From: Pseudomonadota bacterium
GTDB taxonomy: Bacteria; Pseudomonadota; Gammaproteobacteria; Burkholderiales; Thiobacillaceae
Length of the DNA: 12,243 nt
NCBI GenBank assembly: GCA_021802595.1
Contig: JAJZRT010000046.1
Location: 1-12,243, forward strand
Reading direction: 5' to 3'
In this document: piece by piece, positions 1 through 6,977 of the stretch
Layout of the letters: each line of letters begins with the position of its first letter
How positions within the stretch are numbered: position 1 is the first letter of the stretch
Program-made: the position numbers and the translations under genes
Notes under the pieces: generated by a model
The model's database searches: none
Told to the model about the DNA's origin: nothing
The model's input: the letters and a program-made list of their open reading frames with translations, nothing else

Positions 1-22
1 GTGGTTTCTGGCGGACGATCAT
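1..22 (-). CDS. Possible 5' end of the next gene in the pigment-like unit (partial)
   Basis: An ATG on the minus strand lies 8 nt after the chorismatase stop and opens a frame reading MIVRQKP before the window ends. The tight spacing suggests a co-transcribed gene, but no strong ribosome binding site is visible. Proteobacterial bestrophin-like channel proteins often begin with a similar MIVR-P start, from memory; seven residues are far too few to identify the product, so this is only a guess. Confidence 0.25.
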
Positions 23-30
23 GTTCAGGG

Positions 31-1041
31 TCAGAGGATTGGCATCCAGAAGGCCTCGATCTCGACCAGCAGGTCGGCGCGACAAACGTCCGCCTGCAAA
101 TAGGCAATACGGGCCCCGCCGAATTCGGCATCAAGCCGTCCGCGCACCACAGGATAGTCCGTGGCATGGCGCAGATAGACGTTGAGACTGAGCCCGGCCG
201 GATCCGAAGCGGAAAATCCGCGCGCGCGTGCCTGAGCGACTACCACACGCAGATTCTCGAGCGTCTCGTCCAGCTGCCGCAGGACATTACCGGGGTGCAT
301 CGTTTTGGAACCGACGATGCTTGCTGTTCCTGAAACGAGCAGCGCATCTCCCACCAGCACTCCGCGCGAAAAAGTCGGGCTCCTCGGACCGAAATCGCTG
401 GGATAGAGATAGGCATTCGTTTGGCGCGGATTTTCGATATAAATGCCAGGAGTCCTGCCCGCCAGGAAACAGACTACCAAAGTGCCCTGACGGGTTCCGA
501 GCGCACAGGCTGCGGGCACCATTCCGTCGCCTATAGCACGGCCTTTTCTGCTAAAGGCTTCATAGCGCCCCGCATTGAACTCGCGATAGCGCTCCATTCC
601 GTGGTCCGCATCGTTGATATTGGGAAAATAATTCCATACCCGGAGCAACTCGGGATAGCCCGTGCGGTCAAGGAGGTCGAAAATTGCCGAATATGCGGCA
701 AACGCCTTCCGATCGATCTGTCCAGAATCTGCGTCGGCCAGCACCAGGCTGCCAAAGAGCAGGCCGCCATCATGGGAGAAGCTGAGCCCTGAATCGCGGC
801 TCACCACCGCGGCACGTGTCGAAATCCACACCTCGTACCAGGCTTCCCCCCTGAACACCGGTAGCGTCACCCAGGTGCATGGCACTTCGCCCGCCGGCCA
901 GTCGGGCTTGGCGGCAGCATATGCGAGCACCCCCAGAATCTTTCCTGCGGATTTGGCCAGCACGGCTTCAAGTTGTGCGGGAGCAGCACATACCAGCCGC
1001 GGCGAGGTAACGGCGATCTCTTCCGTCATGGCATTGCTCAT
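31..1041 (-). CDS. Chorismatase (FkbO/Hyg5/XanB2 family), probable 3-hydroxybenzoate synthase
   Basis: This 336-residue protein resembles chorismatases, which hydrolyse chorismate to pyruvate plus a hydroxybenzoate or dihydrodiene acid. Family landmarks seen are RVWNYFPNIN (134-143), ENPRQ with a following Tyr (203-211), YGPR-like DFGPRSPTFSR (216-226), SGTASIVG (237-244), HPG (249-251) and the C-terminal LQADVCRADLLVEIE (315-329). The length is normal for the family, whose fold is related to YjgF/RidA. Cys320 in DVCR and the Gly of SGTAS fit the Hyg5/XanB2 type that makes 3-hydroxybenzoate rather than the FkbO diene type, but this subtype call is from memory. The first ATG is used; an alternative start is Met5, and neither has a strong Shine-Dalgarno. 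It lies 66 bp downstream of an ACP gene. In Xanthomonas, XanB2 supplies 3-hydroxybenzoate for xanthomonadin and 4-hydroxybenzoate for ubiquinone; a pigment role here is inferred from the ACP neighbours. Confidence 0.9.
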   Translation of the reverse strand: MSNAMTEEIAVTSPRLVCAAPAQLEAVLAKSAGKILGVLAYAAAKPDWPAGEVPCTWVTLPVFRGEAWYEVWISTRAAVVSRDSGLSFSHDGGLLFGSLVLADADSGQIDRKAFAAYSAIFDLLDRTGYPELLRVWNYFPNINDADHGMERYREFNAGRYEAFSRKGRAIGDGMVPAACALGTRQGTLVVCFLAGRTPGIYIENPRQTNAYLYPSDFGPRSPTFSRGVLVGDALLVSGTASIVGSKTMHPGNVLRQLDETLENLRVVVAQARARGFSASDPAGLSLNVYLRHATDYPVVRGRLDAEFGGARIAYLQADVCRADLLVEIEAFWMPIL

Positions 1042-1107
1042 TGCAGCACGCGGCTCGTCCGGCTGTCGGAAAAAGTAGGGCTGAACATTATCGGAACCCG
1101 CCTGCGG

Positions 1108-1389
1108 CTATTTCGATCGATGCGACTGGACGTGCCGACTTAGGCTGCGAAGCGAGCGGAAAATCAGCATATTATCCCCGCCTTCGGAACGAAGCGGGAA
1201 GCCGTAAATTCGCGAAATCACCAGCGCAACTTCCAGTATATCGATCGAATCCAGCCCCAAGCCAGCACCATAAAGCGGTGCTTCCGGGTCAATGTCTTCC
1301 GGCAAAATATCCAGATTAAGTGCAGAAACTACTGCTTTTGCCAGCTCTAGCTCTTCGCTGGATACCGTGGAACCCTGCGGGTCTCCCAT
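1108..1389 (-). CDS. Acyl carrier protein (second of a pair)
   Basis: A 93-residue acyl carrier protein. The phosphopantetheine attachment motif GLGLDSID spans residues 43-50, with Ser48 the predicted attachment site. The core is LNLDILPEDIDPEAPLY before it and LEVALVISRIYGF after it, ending in a basic tail IFRSLRSLSRHV. This tail and the doubled Gly-Leu before DSID are shared with the ACP gene just upstream, so the two are close paralogues. A strong Shine-Dalgarno (GAAGGGGGC) sits 4-5 nt before the ATG, overlapping the end of the preceding small ORF. The gene probably carries growing aryl-polyene or fatty-acyl intermediates for a dedicated type II synthase rather than serving housekeeping fatty acid synthesis, because it is paired, next to a chorismatase, and unlike the very acidic AcpP. 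The exact pathway is inferred. Confidence 0.9.
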   Translation of the reverse strand: MGDPQGSTVSSEELELAKAVVSALNLDILPEDIDPEAPLYGAGLGLDSIDILEVALVISRIYGFPLRSEGGDNMLIFRSLRSLSRHVQSHRSK

Positions 1390-1399
1390 CCGCCCCCCT

Positions 1400-1555
1400 T
1401 CACATAATCCTGATCAGATATTCCAGGTGCGACTGCGGGTCCCGCCCGGTCCGAGCAGGACTGACGGCAACATGGCACACCAGGCTTGTGACGAACAATC
1501 CGAATATGGCGGGCTGCGGTACCACTGCCGTAACGGGCATACGCATCAGGACCAT
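1400..1555 (-). CDS. Small hydrophobic protein between the two ACP genes (51 aa, unrecognised)
   Basis: An open frame of 51 codons exactly fills the gap between the ACP genes. Its ATG directly follows the upstream ACP stop (TGAATG), which favours translational coupling since no separate Shine-Dalgarno is seen. Its TGA stop overlaps the start of the ribosome binding site of the next ACP. Third codon positions are about 70% G or C, as expected for coding DNA in this genome. The protein starts MVLMRMPVTAVVPQPAIFG, has a hydrophobic stretch at about residues 7-31 that could be one membrane span or signal-like segment, then a polar part and an end reading HLEYLIRIM. Met4 and Met6 are alternative starts. 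I do not recognise the family. It could instead be a decayed remnant of a larger gene or a chance frame in a 166-bp spacer. Confidence 0.45.
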   Translation of the reverse strand: MVLMRMPVTAVVPQPAIFGLFVTSLVCHVAVSPARTGRDPQSHLEYLIRIM

Positions 1556-1825
1556 TCAGTAAACACGATTCTGTTCGACGTGCCGCGACAGCGTACGCAG
1601 CGACCTGAAGATATCCGTATTGTTCCTGTCGTCGGACTGCAGCTTGAACCCATATTTCTTGGAAATGGCCAGAGCCAGCTCCAAGGCGTCGATAGAATCC
1701 AGCCCCAGACCCTCCCTGAACAGGGGCGCCTCCGGATCGATTCTCTCCGGATCGACATCTTCCAAATTGAGTGATTCTACGATTACTCGCGCAACTTCTT
1801 TTTCGAAACCCGAGGTATCAGACAT
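1556..1825 (-). CDS. Acyl carrier protein (first of a pair)
   Basis: An 89-residue acyl carrier protein and the first gene of the leftward pigment-like unit. The motif GLGLDSIDALELALAISKK holds the predicted phosphopantetheine serine at Ser44. It ends with IFRSLRTLSRHVEQNR, the same tail as the second ACP. Paired ACPs of this GLDSID type are typical of aryl-polyene and xanthomonadin clusters, where they carry the aryl starter and the polyene chain (family knowledge). The ATG at 1825 has a good Shine-Dalgarno, AGGTGAG, about 5 nt upstream. The 246 bp before it contains the candidate promoter listed separately, so this gene probably begins a transcript distinct from the trp genes. Confidence 0.9.
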   Translation of the reverse strand: MSDTSGFEKEVARVIVESLNLEDVDPERIDPEAPLFREGLGLDSIDALELALAISKKYGFKLQSDDRNNTDIFRSLRTLSRHVEQNRVY

Positions 1826-1933
1826 CTGTACTCACCTAATTTCGTACTGGCACTGCAGATCGTTGGTCAAGGGGTGGCGGCCACGCACCGAACTGCTGTT
1901 ACCGCCGCAATCCGGTTGTTTGCCCCCAAAACA

Positions 1934-1965
1934 ATTATAACCCGTATTCGCAGACAAGTTGGCAA
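1934..1965 (-). promoter_or_regulatory. Candidate sigma70 promoter for the ACP-chorismatase unit
   Basis: On the minus strand a perfect -10 hexamer TATAAT (1939-1934) lies in an AT-rich patch of an otherwise GC-rich spacer. The best -35 match is TTGCCA (1965-1960), but the 20-bp spacing is too long for a strong promoter, so an activator may be needed or the -35 may be another sequence. It would give a leader of about 100 nt before the first ACP. A second, weaker option is TTGACC at about 1867-1872, too close to the start to be likely. Confidence 0.35.
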
Positions 1966-2071
1966 TTAGCAGGGTTTATGCAACCGCACGCCACGAAGGA
2001 TCAGGGACGCGCCGTCGCCCTTGGCCAGGGATGGCCGGAAAGCAATGGTGCAATTCCCTCCGATCCCGGAT

Positions 2072-2479
2072 TTAATCGGCGCGGACGCCGGCCAAGGGGG
2101 GATGATAGATAATTTGCACGCTGTTGCCGTCCGGATCGAGACAATAGAAACTGCGTGCCCTGTCGCGGTGCGTGCGCGGATCGCGCGTGACTGTTACGCC
2201 ATGCGTGCGCAGGAAATCGCACCAGGCATCCACATGTTCCGGGGCCGCCAGGATGAACCCAATATGATCAAGCCTTTGATCCGGGCCGGCCACGAAATCG
2301 GGCCGGGCCCGGTGCAACGCCAGGTTGTCGTGCCCGGTCGTAAGGTAGACATTGTCCGCATCCGGCCGCCATTCCACCTTCATGCCCAGCAACGCAGTAT
2401 AGAATTGTTCGCATTCCTCGAACCTGCGGACCTGCAGCGCGACATGCCGCAAGCCGAGCGTGGAAACGGGCTGTCTCAT
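2072..2479 (-). CDS. VOC-superfamily (glyoxalase/dioxygenase fold) protein
   Basis: A 135-residue protein with the paired beta-alpha-beta-beta-beta modules of the vicinal oxygen chelate superfamily: LRHVALQV (10-17) begins the first module and LDHIGFIL (70-77) the second. The usual metal-ligand positions are His12 in the first module and His72 in the second. The closing strand reads DPDGNSVQIIYHPP, where Gln122 stands at the place often held by a metal-binding Glu, so activity or metal choice may differ. Members include glyoxalase I, extradiol dioxygenases and fosfomycin or bleomycin resistance proteins; the substrate cannot be told. The ATG has a clear Shine-Dalgarno GGAGGG. It is 142 bp downstream of the OsmC-like gene on the same strand, so it may be the last gene of the trp-led transcript; that spacer is GC-rich with small inverted repeats and shows no clear terminator. 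Confidence 0.8.
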   Translation of the reverse strand: MRQPVSTLGLRHVALQVRRFEECEQFYTALLGMKVEWRPDADNVYLTTGHDNLALHRARPDFVAGPDQRLDHIGFILAAPEHVDAWCDFLRTHGVTVTRDPRTHRDRARSFYCLDPDGNSVQIIYHPPLAGVRAD

Positions 2480-2621
2480 GAATCCCTCCGCAGGCTTGCG
2501 CCACCGTCAACCCGGGGACCGAACGAAACGCATCTGCCGGCGCCGAACCGGACACCTGCCGACAGGCGCCGGACAACCCTACGCCGGGCGCGGACCAGCC
2601 CGGCGGCGGTAGCCGGGATCC

Positions 2622-3041
2622 TCATGCGACCCCCACAATCTCGAAATCATGGGTGATCACCGCGGTCTTGGCGAGCATGATCGATGCCGAACAGTATTTT
2701 TCCGCAGACAGCTTGACCGCGCGCTCCACCACCCCTGGCTTGAGCTGCCTTCCGCTAACCACAAAGTGCACGTGAATGCGGGTAAACACCTTGGGGTCGG
2801 TGTCCGCGCGTTCGGCATCGAGGTAGGCAGCACAATCCGTGACATCGTGGCGCCCCTTGCGCAGGATGTGCACCACGTCAAATGCGGTGCACCCGCCCAT
2901 CCCGATCAATACCATCTCCATCGGACGCGCCCCGAGATTCCGGCCGCCACTGTCAGGCGCGCCATCCATGACGACACTGTGGCCGGATTCCGACTCACCG
3001 ACGAAGCTCGCGCCTCCGGCCCACTTGATCATAGCTTTCAT
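2622..3041 (-). CDS. OsmC-family peroxiredoxin-like protein
   Basis: A 139-residue OsmC/Ohr-superfamily protein, which in characterised members reduces organic hydroperoxides with a pair of cysteines at a dimer interface. The start chosen gives MKAMIKW, the usual N terminus for this subgroup. An in-frame ATG 12 bp upstream (3053) would add MGCF, but the GGGGTG just after that upstream ATG serves better as ribosome binding site for the downstream one. Visible features are FVGESESGHSVVMDG, RPMEM with Arg39 and Glu42, MGGCTAFDVV with Cys51, and KYCSASIML with Cys117, so both reactive cysteines are present. It belongs to the YhfA-like branch rather than the hydroperoxide-inducible Ohr or OsmC proteins proper. 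It follows trpC after 63 bp, a linkage I recall from other gammaproteobacteria. Confidence 0.87.
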   Translation of the reverse strand: MKAMIKWAGGASFVGESESGHSVVMDGAPDSGGRNLGARPMEMVLIGMGGCTAFDVVHILRKGRHDVTDCAAYLDAERADTDPKVFTRIHVHFVVSGRQLKPGVVERAVKLSAEKYCSASIMLAKTAVITHDFEIVGVA

Positions 3042-3104
3042 GAAACACCCCATCTGTGTGATGTCGGTACAAAACCACGCATCTGCACAAAACCAGACCG
3101 GGTG

Positions 3105-3944
3105 CTATGAGGTGCCGCGCTTCGCGGCATTTGGCTCATCGATCCCAGTTCCGAACAGCTCAGCGAGCTTGGCGCCCGGATCCGGCGCCCGCATGAAGGC
3201 TTCGCCAACCAGAAAGGCATTTACCCGTTCGCGGCGCATACGCGCCACGTCCGCCTGGGTATGAATGCCGCTTTCCGTCACGACGATGCGATCCTGCGGG
3301 ATGCGCGGCAGAAGCGCAACAGTTACATCCAGGCTTGTAGAAAAAGTGTGCAAGTCACGGTTGTTGATGCCAATCAGGGGGGTGTCCAGGCGCAGTGCAC
3401 GCTCTACTTCGTGCGCATCGTGGGCCTCTACCAGCACATCCATACCCAGGCTCATGGCCAGCCGGCAGAGTTCAGAGAGCTGTGCATCTTCCAGGGCTGC
3501 GACAATCAACAGCACGCAATCGGCTCCGATCGCACGCGCCTCGAAAACCTGATAGGGGTCAATGATGAAGTCCTTGCGCAGAACCGGCAGGGAACAGGAG
3601 CTTCGCGCTTCCCGCAAATGCTCATCCGCACCGCGGAAGAACTCGGAATCGGTCAGCACCGAAAGACAGGTGGCGCCGCCGCGCTCATAGGACGCTGCGA
3701 TCTCCGCAGCCCGGAAATCGGCACGCAGCAGCCCTCTGCTCGGTGATGCCCGCTTTATCTCGGCAATAATCGCCGGATGGCCTGCCGCGATCTGCGCCCG
3801 GATGGCTGCCGCAAATGGACGTGTTGCACCCGCCGAGCGCGCACGTTCGCTGACCTCGTACAGACTCAGTCGCGCAGTGCGTGCGGCCACCTCGCACACT
3901 TTGTGCGCCAGGATGCGTTTCAGAACATCGGGGCTATTGGCCAT
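3105..3944 (-). CDS. trpC: Indole-3-glycerol phosphate synthase
   Basis: TrpC closes the ring of carboxyphenylamino-deoxyribulose phosphate to give indole-3-glycerol phosphate, the fourth step of tryptophan synthesis, in the cytoplasm. The 279-residue protein is a single-domain TIM barrel with no fused TrpF domain. Active-site strands are all visible: [10 protein letters not shown] (Glu62, Lys64), VLRKDFI (Lys124), DVLVEAHD (Glu173), IGINNRDL (Asn194-195) and VTESGI (Glu224), then FLVGEAFMR near the end. The C-terminal tail after LAELFG is slightly longer than usual. It begins 56 bp after trpD with only a weak Shine-Dalgarno, and is probably the last tryptophan gene of the operon. Confidence 0.97.
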   Translation of the reverse strand: MANSPDVLKRILAHKVCEVAARTARLSLYEVSERARSAGATRPFAAAIRAQIAAGHPAIIAEIKRASPSRGLLRADFRAAEIAASYERGGATCLSVLTDSEFFRGADEHLREARSSCSLPVLRKDFIIDPYQVFEARAIGADCVLLIVAALEDAQLSELCRLAMSLGMDVLVEAHDAHEVERALRLDTPLIGINNRDLHTFSTSLDVTVALLPRIPQDRIVVTESGIHTQADVARMRRERVNAFLVGEAFMRAPDPGAKLAELFGTGIDEPNAAKRGTS

Positions 3945-4000
3945 GAAGCTATTTCGCTCAGTGCTGTTGCGACGGAAAATCGCATGATCGGACTATAACC

Positions 4001-5032
4001 TCAGCCGGCGGAGCCAAACTGGCGGGTGAACGCCACCAGGGCATCGAGCTTGGCACGCGCCGCGCCGCTGGCAATAAGCGCGGCGGCCGTGCGCACTCCC
4101 GCGGCGAGATCGGGGGCCAATCCGGCCACGTGGATCGCGGCACCGGCATTAAGCACGACGATATCGCGCGCTGCCCCGGGCGTATCGTCCAGCGCCCGCT
4201 GCATCATCGCAAGGCTCTCGGCCGCTCCGCCGACCACCAGCGACCGCACATCGCCGCGGCGAATGCCGAATTCCTCCGGCCAGATGGAGAAGCGGCGCAC
4301 CACGCCATCCCGCAACTCGGCGACCTGGGTAGTCGCGCCCACACTGATCTCGTCTAGGCCGTCTTCGGCGTGCACAACCAGCACATGCCGGCTGCCGAGA
4401 CGCCCCAGAACAAGCGCCAGCGGCTCCAGCCAGCTATCGCTGAAGACACCGATCAGCTGGGCCGGCGCGGCGGCAGGATTGGTCAATGGACCAAGCAGGT
4501 TGAAGATCGTCCGCACGCCCATCTCGCGGCGCGGTCCGATGGCGTACCGCATGGCACCATGATGGCGCGGTGCGAACAAAAATCCGACCCCGATCTCCTC
4601 GATGCAGCGGCTTACCTGGGCCGGCGTAAGATCGATTTTCACGCCTGCGGCCTCGAGCACATCGGCACTGCCGGAGCGGCTGGAGACCGATCGATTGCCG
4701 TGCTTGGCCACACGCCCGCCGGCGGCAGCCACAACGAACGCGCTGGCGGTGGAGATATTGAAGGTACAGGCCCCGTCTCCGCCGGTGCCGCAGGTATCGA
4801 CGAGATGGCTGGTATCGGCCACCTGCACTGCGGTTGCGAGTTCACGCATGACGCGCGCAGCCGCAGCGATCTCCTCAACAGTCTCCCCTTTCATGCGCAA
4901 GCCGATCAGCAGGCCGCCGATCTGGGCGGGCGTGGCTGCCCCGGTCATGATGGCACGCATGACTTCGTACATTTCCGCCGAATCGAGGTCGCGCCGCTCG
5001 ACAACGGTCCGGATTGCGGATGACAGGTCCAT
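4001..5032 (-). CDS. trpD: Anthranilate phosphoribosyltransferase
   Basis: TrpD joins anthranilate to phosphoribosyl pyrophosphate to make phosphoribosyl-anthranilate. The protein is 343 residues, normal length. The glycine-rich PRPP-binding motif DTCGTGGDG (79-87) is followed by FNIST, then [15 protein letters not shown] (110-124), and the anthranilate-binding [19 protein letters not shown] and [12 protein letters not shown] segments. It is not fused to TrpG, unlike the enterobacterial enzyme. It lies 63 bp after trpG; the spacer contains a short GC-rich inverted repeat (CCACC and GGTGG, 5064-5068 and 5084-5088) without a T-run, so read-through is expected. Confidence 0.97.
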   Translation of the reverse strand: MDLSSAIRTVVERRDLDSAEMYEVMRAIMTGAATPAQIGGLLIGLRMKGETVEEIAAAARVMRELATAVQVADTSHLVDTCGTGGDGACTFNISTASAFVVAAAGGRVAKHGNRSVSSRSGSADVLEAAGVKIDLTPAQVSRCIEEIGVGFLFAPRHHGAMRYAIGPRREMGVRTIFNLLGPLTNPAAAPAQLIGVFSDSWLEPLALVLGRLGSRHVLVVHAEDGLDEISVGATTQVAELRDGVVRRFSIWPEEFGIRRGDVRSLVVGGAAESLAMMQRALDDTPGAARDIVVLNAGAAIHVAGLAPDLAAGVRTAAALIASGAARAKLDALVAFTRQFGSAG

Positions 5033-5095
5033 GGTCAGCTCTTCATTTGACGGGGTGATCGCCCCACCGGGCGCTTGCCGGCGGGTGGCATTCTG

Positions 5096-5668
5096 CTAAG
5101 CGCTCGAATCAAGGAAATTTTTCAGCAACTCATGGCCGCACTGGGTCAGGATGGACTCGGGATGAAACTGTACACCTTCGACCGCAAATTCCCGGTGCCG
5201 CACCCCCATGATCTCGTCGTCGTCCGCGCTCCATGCAGTGATCTCCAGGCAATCCGGCAAACTGGCACGCTCGATCACCAGTGAATGATAGCGTGTGGCC
5301 TCAAACGGATTGGGCAACCCCCGAAAAACGCCTTGGCTGTCGTGATGGATCCAGGAGGTCTTTCCGTGCATAAGCCGTTGGGCAGGCACGATGCGCCCCC
5401 CGTAAGCCTGGCCGATGCTCTGGTGGCCCAGGCACACGCCGAGTATCGGAATGTGTCCGCCGAAACGGCGGACGGTCTCAATGGACACTCCGGCCTCGTT
5501 GGGCGTGCACGGCCCGGGCGAAATGACGATGCGCTGCGGCGCCAATTCCCCGATCGCTTCGACGGTGATCTCGTCGTTTCGCACCACATGCACGTCCGCG
5601 CCCAGCTCGCCCAGGTACTGGACCAGGTTATAGGTAAAAGAGTCGTAATTGTCGATCATCAGCAGCAT
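5096..5668 (-). CDS. trpG: Anthranilate synthase component II (glutamine amidotransferase)
   Basis: TrpG releases ammonia from glutamine and passes it to TrpE for anthranilate formation. The 190-residue class I amidotransferase has [16 protein letters not shown] at the N terminus, the oxyanion and nucleophile region [12 protein letters not shown] and GVCLGHQ (Cys79), and the His-Glu pair in QFHPES (His169, Glu171), so the triad is intact. In many bacteria such a stand-alone subunit also serves aminodeoxychorismate synthase (PabA), so a dual role is possible. A Shine-Dalgarno AAGGA lies about 10 nt before the ATG. The gene is unusually far from trpE: the methyltransferase gene and a spacer intervene, so it may need a promoter of its own; a possible -10 TATACA is at 5695-5690 with no convincing -35. 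Confidence 0.96.
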   Translation of the reverse strand: MLLMIDNYDSFTYNLVQYLGELGADVHVVRNDEITVEAIGELAPQRIVISPGPCTPNEAGVSIETVRRFGGHIPILGVCLGHQSIGQAYGGRIVPAQRLMHGKTSWIHHDSQGVFRGLPNPFEATRYHSLVIERASLPDCLEITAWSADDDEIMGVRHREFAVEGVQFHPESILTQCGHELLKNFLDSSA

Positions 5669-5700
5669 ATCGCGGATATCCTTTTGTTCTGTATAGATAT

Positions 5701-5779
5701 GGTTCCAGTAAATCAGTCTTGATACCCGCTCAGATACCCGCTATTTATTTTGATACTCCCGCACCGATGGTCTGGAACC
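5701..5779. repeat. 8-bp inverted repeat bracketing a 63-bp AT-rich segment
   Basis: GGTTCCAG at 5701-5708 is perfectly inverted as CTGGAACC at 5772-5779. The enclosed segment holds the direct repeats listed separately. This may be the ends of a tiny or decayed mobile element at the edge of the inserted methyltransferase region, but no target duplication was found, and an 8-bp match over this distance can occur by chance. Confidence 0.35.
5721..5762. repeat. Short tandem direct repeat GATACCCGCT
   Basis: The decamer GATACCCGCT occurs at 5721-5730 and again at 5733-5742 with two bases between, and a degenerate copy GATACTCCCGC at 5752-5762 follows a stretch of A and T. It is 26 bp upstream of the possible trpG -10, so it could be an operator for a regulator, or part of a mobile-element end. 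The 276-bp spacer as a whole (5669-5944) holds no credible gene. Confidence 0.5.
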
Positions 5780-5944
5780 GAATGCACGAAAGCCGCTATT
5801 GTCCCCTATATCGGCCCCGACTCAAACCACACCCCGCGCCTTCGCTAACTTGTCGCTGACTGGACCACGCCGAAGGCTTCGCCATCAGCCCTATCACCCT
5901 AATGGTCATTTGTTGCCGTAACTTAGCCATCTCCCAATATTCCA

Positions 5945-6853
5945 TCAATGACATTCCCCGCATGTCGCCAACTTCTCCCCTTTAATGACATAAGCCGTGG
6001 GCATCCATCCATTAGGGAATGTTCGAATGACTGCATCTTCCGGAAGCAGGTCGCGCACAGCCAATGTTTCTCCAGGGGCAACCTCGAAATTGTATTGATC
6101 AAGAATCAAGATTCCGCCTTGCGACAGCCGGGGCCAAAACTCATTTATGCACTTCGCAACAAGGTCATACCTACCTGCATCAAGGAAAACGATCTTGAAA
6201 CGGAGGTAATCGTTTTCTTTGAAAAAGTCTTCTAGCTCCGTTAGAACATCAAGCTTATGAAGCAAGAAGTGCGTTTGAAGGCCCTGAACATTAACGACAG
6301 TTGATATTCTCTCAAAAGGTTCATAGTAGGAAGCTGGATCAGGAAATTTAGGGGCGTTGTCACCTTCCGGCTCCCTGAACCAATCAAACCCGTGAACCTG
6401 TGTAAGACCTTGCGGCTCATACAAAAGCCCGAGCTTTGTAAAGAAGAATGACACCGCCCCGCGATAAACACCGACTTCAGCTATGTGGCCCGAAATGTTG
6501 AGGGTCTTTTTGTAGCATTCGTAAAACGAGATAAATCTGGAGATATTTTTTGCACTGGTGAAACACGGAAAGTGATCGTAAAAATCATCAGGCCTATATT
6601 GCAGTGTCTCAAATTTCTGTCCCGCGACTTCTGTCGTTCTGCCAAGTGGCCCTGTATCTTTAGTGGCCTCAAACTTAAACACTAGGGAGGATTCCGCAGC
6701 CCTCTGAGATTCTGTAGTATTCTTAGTGCCGGATGTTCGATTCGCACTATCGCTAATAACACCGGGACTTTCCATTAAACCAAGTCGAACTAACATTCTT
6801 TTAAGCATGACACGCACACTGGCTGGAATAAACGGTCGAAGAAATGAATACAT
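5945..6853 (-). CDS. TylF-like class I SAM-dependent methyltransferase, probably acquired
   Basis: A 302-residue protein (from the ATG) resembling TylF/macrocin O-methyltransferase-type enzymes, which methylate hydroxyls on sugars of antibiotics or surface glycans using S-adenosylmethionine. The SAM fold is visible: IAEVGVYRGAVSFFF (motif I, about residues 124-138), VHGFDWF with Asp157, IVFLDAGRYDLV (221-232) and GGILILDQYNFEVAPGET with Asp252, the last two being typical metal-binding strands of this family. The N-terminal 90 residues are basic then Ser/Thr-rich, with no clear signal peptide. A TTG start 21 bp upstream is open, but AAAGG before the ATG favours the ATG. The gene is strikingly AT-rich beside its roughly 60% GC neighbours and separates trpE from trpG. 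A possible -10, TAGAAT at 6931-6926, lies upstream. Its substrate and any tie to tryptophan are unknown; horizontal acquisition is the likeliest reading. Confidence 0.82.
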   Translation of the reverse strand: MYSFLRPFIPASVRVMLKRMLVRLGLMESPGVISDSANRTSGTKNTTESQRAAESSLVFKFEATKDTGPLGRTTEVAGQKFETLQYRPDDFYDHFPCFTSAKNISRFISFYECYKKTLNISGHIAEVGVYRGAVSFFFTKLGLLYEPQGLTQVHGFDWFREPEGDNAPKFPDPASYYEPFERISTVVNVQGLQTHFLLHKLDVLTELEDFFKENDYLRFKIVFLDAGRYDLVAKCINEFWPRLSQGGILILDQYNFEVAPGETLAVRDLLPEDAVIRTFPNGWMPTAYVIKGEKLATCGECH

Positions 6854-6977
6854 TCTGGGGCCTTTATCAGTCAAGTTATGGAGAAATCTTCCTGACAGAG
6901 AAGCGTATTGCCTTACTAAGCGTAAATTCTAGTGACCTACTGATTTCTCTCACTTCCGCGCCGGCTGGGCGCCCGCA

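Noticed and set aside
1292..1774. 160-codon plus-strand frame spanning both ACP genes
   Set aside because: It is the complement of two clear ACP genes and the small ORF between them, and it has no domain.
2023..2036. Terminator hairpin GGCCA-GGGA-TGGCC after the VOC gene
   Set aside because: The stem is only 5 bp and no T-run follows in the direction of transcription.
5869..5884. Short palindrome around CGAAGGCTTCG in the trpG-methyltransferase spacer
   Set aside because: Five-base arms with a single central base cannot form a useful hairpin, and no second copy was seen.
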